A DNA stretch of 8,393 nt from Ruminococcus sp. Its GTDB lineage: Bacteria > Bacillota > Clostridia > Oscillospirales > Ruminococcaceae. Both the position numbers and the translations under genes were made by a program. Under the pieces are notes generated by a model. It was not told the DNA's origin. It made no database searches and worked only from the letters and a program-made list of their open reading frames with translations. The stretch lies in contig JAAVHK010000013.1 of assembly GCA_014799765.1 (NCBI GenBank), positions 6,407 through 14,799 of the forward strand, given 5' to 3'. Position 1 is the stretch's first letter, and the number at the start of each line of letters is the position of its first letter. Below are positions 5,169-8,393 of the stretch, one piece after another.

Positions 5169-7095
5169 TAACAGCAACAACAATAATAATCCGTATAATA
5201 ACACAAATCAGAATTATCCATATAATAATTCTAATCAGAACTACCAGTATAATAACAATCCTTACAACAACCCTAATCAGAACTACCAGTATAATAACAA
5301 TCCTTACAACAACCCTAATCAAAACTTCCAGTATAATAATAATCCATATAACAACCCTAATCAGAATTTCAACAATAATACAAATATCCGCAAACCGTCT
5401 TTTTCGGGTCTGCATATAGCACTTATAGTTATAATAATCGTTCTGGCAGTAGTAATATTTGCTTTGTCTGCTGTAATATCCGCACTCAAAAAAGACGATA
5501 CCCCGAAAAATTCCGGAAATAATAATCTTGTATCCGTCGGCGACAGTGAAAATATATCTGAATCCGAAGACACTGAAGAAGATTACACCGAAGAATACGA
5601 AGAAGAAACTGAACCCGAAACTGAATCTTTTACCGGTGAACTTGCTGTACCACTACTGAGCGAATTTGACGGCAAGCCTACTGAAGACGGTAACGGTGTT
5701 ATTCTCCGTCTTGACTGGAACGCCGTTGAAAATGCTGACGGTTACGAAATCGAGGCGATTGAAACAGAAGATAATTCCGGTGAATCTTATGAACGTACAA
5801 TTATTACCTCAGATACATATTTTGAAACAGGTTCTTCTGTTGCGGTAAAGATAAAGACAAGGGTAAGAGCCTACAACGGTGAAGAAGATAACAGAATATA
5901 CGGCGAATGGAGTGAACCTGTTGAATGTAATCTCAAGGATTTTGTCAAGACCAAAAAAATAAAAGTTTCGTCTGCACCTGTTCCGGTTTACTACGTGACC
6001 ATAAATAACTATAAACTTGAAATATATAACAGTCCCGATTATGAGTTTTTCGCATATGACTACATAACCGACAGAGGTACTTATACCCTGACTGAACGTA
6101 AAGGACGTTGGGGCAAACTTAAATCGGGTAAGTGGATAAATCTTGATGATGCCGACAAGCAAGGCTGGATTTCTGTAAGAGGTACCAAGGCATATGTTTC
6201 CACTAAAAAAGACCCTCTTACAATACGGTATGCACCTACAAAATCTTCAAAGGCTATAGGATATATCCCGAAAGACGAATCAATAAACGTATACAATATA
6301 AATATAGACGGCTGGTACTATGTAACCTATAACAAAATATCCGGTTTCATTTCAGGTGAATATGTATCTTTCGGCACTCCCGACAAGTTTGAAGCCTATA
6401 CTATGGAAATAAACAATTATAATCTTCCGGTATACAAGAAAGCGGATAAAAGTTCCGATATAATCAAGTACATAAATGACCGTGATACTTATACTATAGT
6501 TGAACATGACACTTCAGGTAAATGGGGTAAACTTAAAATCAATGGCTGGATAAATTTAAAAGATGCCCGCACTTTCGGAAAAAAAGGCTCCGGCGAACCG
6601 GCTTATGTTTCAACAACTACTGAACCGCTTACACTCCGTTATGGTCCTGATACAAGTGCAAAAAAAGTTACATCAATAGATAAAGGCGAACCAATAACTG
6701 TATACAACATAGACTTAAATGACTGGTACTATGCAGAATACAAAAACAAAAGCGGTTTTGTATCTGCACAGTATGTCACACTGGGAGAACCGGAAAAAAC
6801 CAAAACTACTACCGAAACTACCGAAACATCAGAAACTACTACAAAATCCACTACTACCGCTACAACTAAACCTGAAACTACTGAACCGCCTGAAACTGAA
6901 AAGCATACTGAATATACAGAACCTGTCACTGAACCACCATACATTGAAACTCAACCACCTGTAATTGAAACTGAACCGCCTGAAACTATACCCCCTGTTG
7001 CAGAGACTGAACCGCCTGTCATTGAAACTGCCCCACCGGCAGAAGTTCCGGACATAATTGACGATACTGAAATTTCTGATTCATTCGACTACTAA
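5161..7095 (+). CDS. Membrane-anchored FN3/SH3-domain protein with Asn/Tyr-rich cytoplasmic tail
   Basis: 644 residues. In order: an Asn-rich tail (1-75) with repeats of the type YNNNPYNNPNQN; basic residues, then one TM helix (about 84-108); a Glu/Asp-rich linker (about 125-160); a fibronectin type III-like domain (about 163-260, with DWNAVENADGYEI and YGEWSEPV); two ~130-residue repeats (277-405 and 413-542), each with an SH3-like half (YITDRGTYTL...WGKL...WINL) and an SH3_3-type half (PLTIRYAP...IGYIPK...WYYVTYNKISGFISGEYV); and a Thr/Glu/Pro-rich tail (545-644). A signal-anchor topology puts the SH3 domains outside. Bacterial SH3 domains often bind peptidoglycan, so wall attachment or sensing is likely. 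No enzymatic domain is seen. It overlaps the transferase gene by 8 bp and is followed 19 bp later by a paralogue. The Thr-rich tail could be O-glycosylated (inference). Confidence 0.88.
   Translation: MNNNSNNNNNPYNNTNQNYPYNNSNQNYQYNNNPYNNPNQNYQYNNNPYNNPNQNFQYNNNPYNNPNQNFNNNTNIRKPSFSGLHIALIVIIIVLAVVIFALSAVISALKKDDTPKNSGNNNLVSVGDSENISESEDTEEDYTEEYEEETEPETESFTGELAVPLLSEFDGKPTEDGNGVILRLDWNAVENADGYEIEAIETEDNSGESYERTIITSDTYFETGSSVAVKIKTRVRAYNGEEDNRIYGEWSEPVECNLKDFVKTKKIKVSSAPVPVYYVTINNYKLEIYNSPDYEFFAYDYITDRGTYTLTERKGRWGKLKSGKWINLDDADKQGWISVRGTKAYVSTKKDPLTIRYAPTKSSKAIGYIPKDESINVYNINIDGWYYVTYNKISGFISGEYVSFGTPDKFEAYTMEINNYNLPVYKKADKSSDIIKYINDRDTYTIVEHDTSGKWGKLKINGWINLKDARTFGKKGSGEPAYVSTTTEPLTLRYGPDTSAKKVTSIDKGEPITVYNIDLNDWYYAEYKNKSGFVSAQYVTLGEPEKTKTTTETTETSETTTKSTTTATTKPETTEPPETEKHTEYTEPVTEPPYIETQPPVIETEPPETIPPVAETEPPVIETAPPAEVPDIIDDTEISDSFDY
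5239..5364 (+). repeat. Three 42-bp tandem repeats encoding the Asn/Tyr-rich tail
   Basis: Units are 5239-5280, 5281-5322 and 5323-5364. The first two differ at a single base at the end; the third differs at a few positions. A shorter 27-bp relative precedes them at 5212-5238. Each unit encodes N(Y/F)QYNNNPYNNPNQ. The multiple of 14 codons keeps frame on expansion or contraction, so copy number may vary between strains. Confidence 0.92.
5992..6786 (+). repeat. Two diverged copies of a ~130-residue double-SH3 unit
   Basis: Copy one is at 5992-6375 and copy two at 6397-6786. Shared landmarks are I-NY-L-(I/V)Y, YI-DR-TYT, WGKLK, W-INL-DA, AYVST---PLT-RY-P and WYY--Y---SGF-S--YV. They are similar as proteins but clearly diverged as DNA, so the duplication is old compared with the 42-bp repeats. 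Confidence 0.8.
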
Positions 7096-7114
7096 CAGAA
7101 AGGAGAGTGTAAAA

Positions 7115-8161
7115 ATGGCAGATTTCAATAACAATGACCCAAACAACCTATTCAATAATTATTCAGGGAATTATAATCAACAATACACACAGAATCCGAA
7201 TAATATTTACAATAACAATTATAATAACAACAATAATCCCTATAATAATTATCCGAACAATATTAATCCGCAGAACTCATACATTCCGCCACAACCGGTA
7301 AAAACAGGAAGTTCCAGACTTCTTTACATAATTCTTATAGCTGTGATAATATTCTTTGCTGTTATAATAGTTCTTATGTCAACAGCAATCCGTGCGATGT
7401 TCAATAAAGACAATAATCAGCCCGAAGGTAACGTCCGGAACAATACAATTTCTTCTGAAACTCAACAGAAAACTACTCAGGAACAGACTACTGAAGTACA
7501 GACTACTGAAAAATTAACCACTACCACCACCAAACAAACTACTACTACAACTACTGCTGAACCGATACCCGAAACTGTAACCGTTACGGTTATTGTGGAA
7601 GTAGAAAAAGAAATCATAAAAGAAGTACCGGCAGAAACACCGGTACAGAACGATTATACGGAAGTATACAGCGGTGTATATTACGCCTGTGTAACAACAA
7701 AAAGTTCCCCTTTGAATATACGTTCCGGAGCAGGCGAAAGTTATAAAATACTCGGTTCTATCCCGAAAGGAAAGTATATTGACGTAAAAATGACAAGTAA
7801 CAGCAACTGGTACTATACTACTTACAACGGCGTAAGCGGTTACATAAATTCGGCATATATCACGCTTATATTATCCGGAGAATTTTACGGATATGACGAC
7901 AATTACAACGGTTATTACTCTTCTTATGAAGATGATTACGACAACATTGACGGCGACGGTCACAACGGTGACTGGGCAACAGTTGCTACCAACAGTGACC
8001 CGCTTAATCTGCGTTCTTCAGCGTCAACAAACGGAAGTATTATAACCGCTATCCCGAAAGGAAGTTCAGTATATGTAAATTATCAATATGACGATACATG
8101 GTGCTACATTACATGGGGAAATTATTCCGGCTATGTAGCAATGCAATATCTTGCATTCTGA
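7115..8161 (+). CDS. Membrane-anchored protein with two bacterial SH3 domains
   Basis: 348 residues with the same plan as the upstream protein. It has an Asn/Tyr-rich N-terminal tail (1-60), a TM helix (about 68-91), a Thr/Gln-rich linker (about 111-150), a short Val/Glu segment (153-170, possibly beta or coiled), then SH3b domain one (189-252, with PLNIRSGAGESYKILGSIPKG) and SH3b domain two (286-347, with PLNLRSSAS...IITAIPKG...WCYITWGNYSGYV). A Tyr/Asp/Gly-rich linker (257-285) separates them. The start at 7115 is fixed by AAAGGAG at 7099-7105; an in-frame upstream ATG at 7058 lies inside the previous gene and has no ribosome site. It lies 19 bp after its paralogue and 32 bp before the GH94 gene. 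The SH3 domains are predicted outside, where this family commonly binds cell-wall peptides. No catalytic domain is present. Confidence 0.88.
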   Translation: MADFNNNDPNNLFNNYSGNYNQQYTQNPNNIYNNNYNNNNNPYNNYPNNINPQNSYIPPQPVKTGSSRLLYIILIAVIIFFAVIIVLMSTAIRAMFNKDNNQPEGNVRNNTISSETQQKTTQEQTTEVQTTEKLTTTTTKQTTTTTTAEPIPETVTVTVIVEVEKEIIKEVPAETPVQNDYTEVYSGVYYACVTTKSSPLNIRSGAGESYKILGSIPKGKYIDVKMTSNSNWYYTTYNGVSGYINSAYITLILSGEFYGYDDNYNGYYSSYEDDYDNIDGDGHNGDWATVATNSDPLNLRSSASTNGSIITAIPKGSSVYVNYQYDDTWCYITWGNYSGYVAMQYLAF

Positions 8162-8193
8162 TAAAATTTTATAATAAAGGAGTTAAAAAAATT

Positions 8194-8393
8194 ATGAAGT
8201 ATGGACATTTTGACCTCGCAAACAAGGAGTATGTGATTACTAATCCTGCTACCCCTGCTCCGTGGGCTAACTACCTCGGAGACCCTGAATACGGTGCTAT
8301 CATCTCGAACAATTCCGCCGGATACAGTTTTGTAAAATCCGGTGCGAACGGAAGAATAACAAGATTCCGTTTTAATTCCGATATGGCACTCCC
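8194..8393 (+). CDS. GH94 phosphorylase, probably cellobiose phosphorylase (5' end only)
   Basis: The first 66 codons are present; the gene runs off the right edge. The N-terminus MKYGHFDLANKEYVIT, then PAPWANYLGDPEY and NNSAGYSFVKSG, is the signature start of GH94 sugar phosphorylases such as cellobiose phosphorylase and diacetylchitobiose phosphorylase. The GANGRITRFRFN block fits the cellobiose type best. These cytoplasmic enzymes split cellobiose with phosphate into glucose-1-phosphate and glucose, saving ATP in cellulose-degrading anaerobes. Cellodextrin phosphorylases carry a longer N-terminal extension, so that is less likely. AAAGGAG (8176-8182) lies eleven bases before the ATG. The codon use looks more biased towards C/G-ending codons than its neighbours, as in highly expressed metabolic genes. 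The catalytic Asp lies beyond the window. Confidence 0.88.
   Translation, partial: MKYGHFDLANKEYVITNPATPAPWANYLGDPEYGAIISNNSAGYSFVKSGANGRITRFRFNSDMAL

Noticed and set aside
5239..5364. CRISPR-like direct repeats
   Set aside because: The units are contiguous, with no spacers, in frame and coding for the Asn-rich tail.
5122..5415. Minus-strand frame of Ile/Val/Arg repeats
   Set aside because: It is the antisense reading of the Asn/Tyr tandem repeats; no ribosome site or independent support.
6719..6964. Alternative-frame ORFs in the Thr/Pro-rich tail
   Set aside because: These frames follow from the repetitive ACT/GAA/CCG codons of the real gene; no start signals.
7058..7114. ATG start 19 codons before 7115
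   Set aside because: It lies inside the end of the previous gene with no ribosome site, while AAAGGAG is correctly placed for 7115.

Overview
The window reads as chromosomal DNA of a low-GC Clostridia/Bacillota, most likely a Ruminococcus-like anaerobe of the gut or rumen. The grounds are strong AAAGGAGG ribosome binding sites, AT-rich codon use, Asn/Tyr-rich tails before a membrane anchor, Thr/Glu/Pro-rich linkers with bacterial SH3 domains, and the start of a GH94 cellobiose phosphorylase-like gene at the right edge. No rRNA, tRNA, CRISPR array, transposase or phage gene was seen.

Left arm (minus strand, about 4420 down to 1): a tightly packed run of nine membrane-associated genes. In transcription order these are: an 81-residue hydrophobic protein with an apparent ATA (or TTG) start; a frameshifted gene for a one-TM protein with a ~105-residue outer domain; three adjacent genes made of one repeating ~70-residue two-TM module (single, double, single copy); a 45-residue one-TM protein; a membrane-anchored PstS-like substrate-binding protein; a 395-residue polytopic protein built from three copies of a PYG...LSERWIIP module; and a truncated paralogue of that protein running off the left edge. 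Stop codons merge with the next Shine-Dalgarno, or genes overlap by ATGA, so this looks like one operon. No PstC, PstA or PstB is present inside the window.

Centre (4421-4619): a divergent promoter region with extended -10 promoters pointing both ways and a GTCACT direct repeat between and within them.

Right arm (plus strand, 4620 onward): a Sfp-type 4'-phosphopantetheinyl transferase gene overlaps by 8 bp a gene for a 644-residue membrane-anchored FN3/SH3 protein. A shorter SH3b paralogue of 348 residues follows, then the 5' end of a GH94 phosphorylase gene, without an evident terminator between them. Both SH3 proteins share one plan: Asn/Tyr-rich cytoplasmic tail, one TM helix, Thr-rich linker, outer SH3 domains. 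They probably sit at the cell wall.

The least explained part is the minus-strand run: a PstS-like binding protein grouped with several families of small or repeated membrane proteins that I do not recognise. It is the best candidate here for an undescribed envelope system, but its function cannot be read from the sequence.
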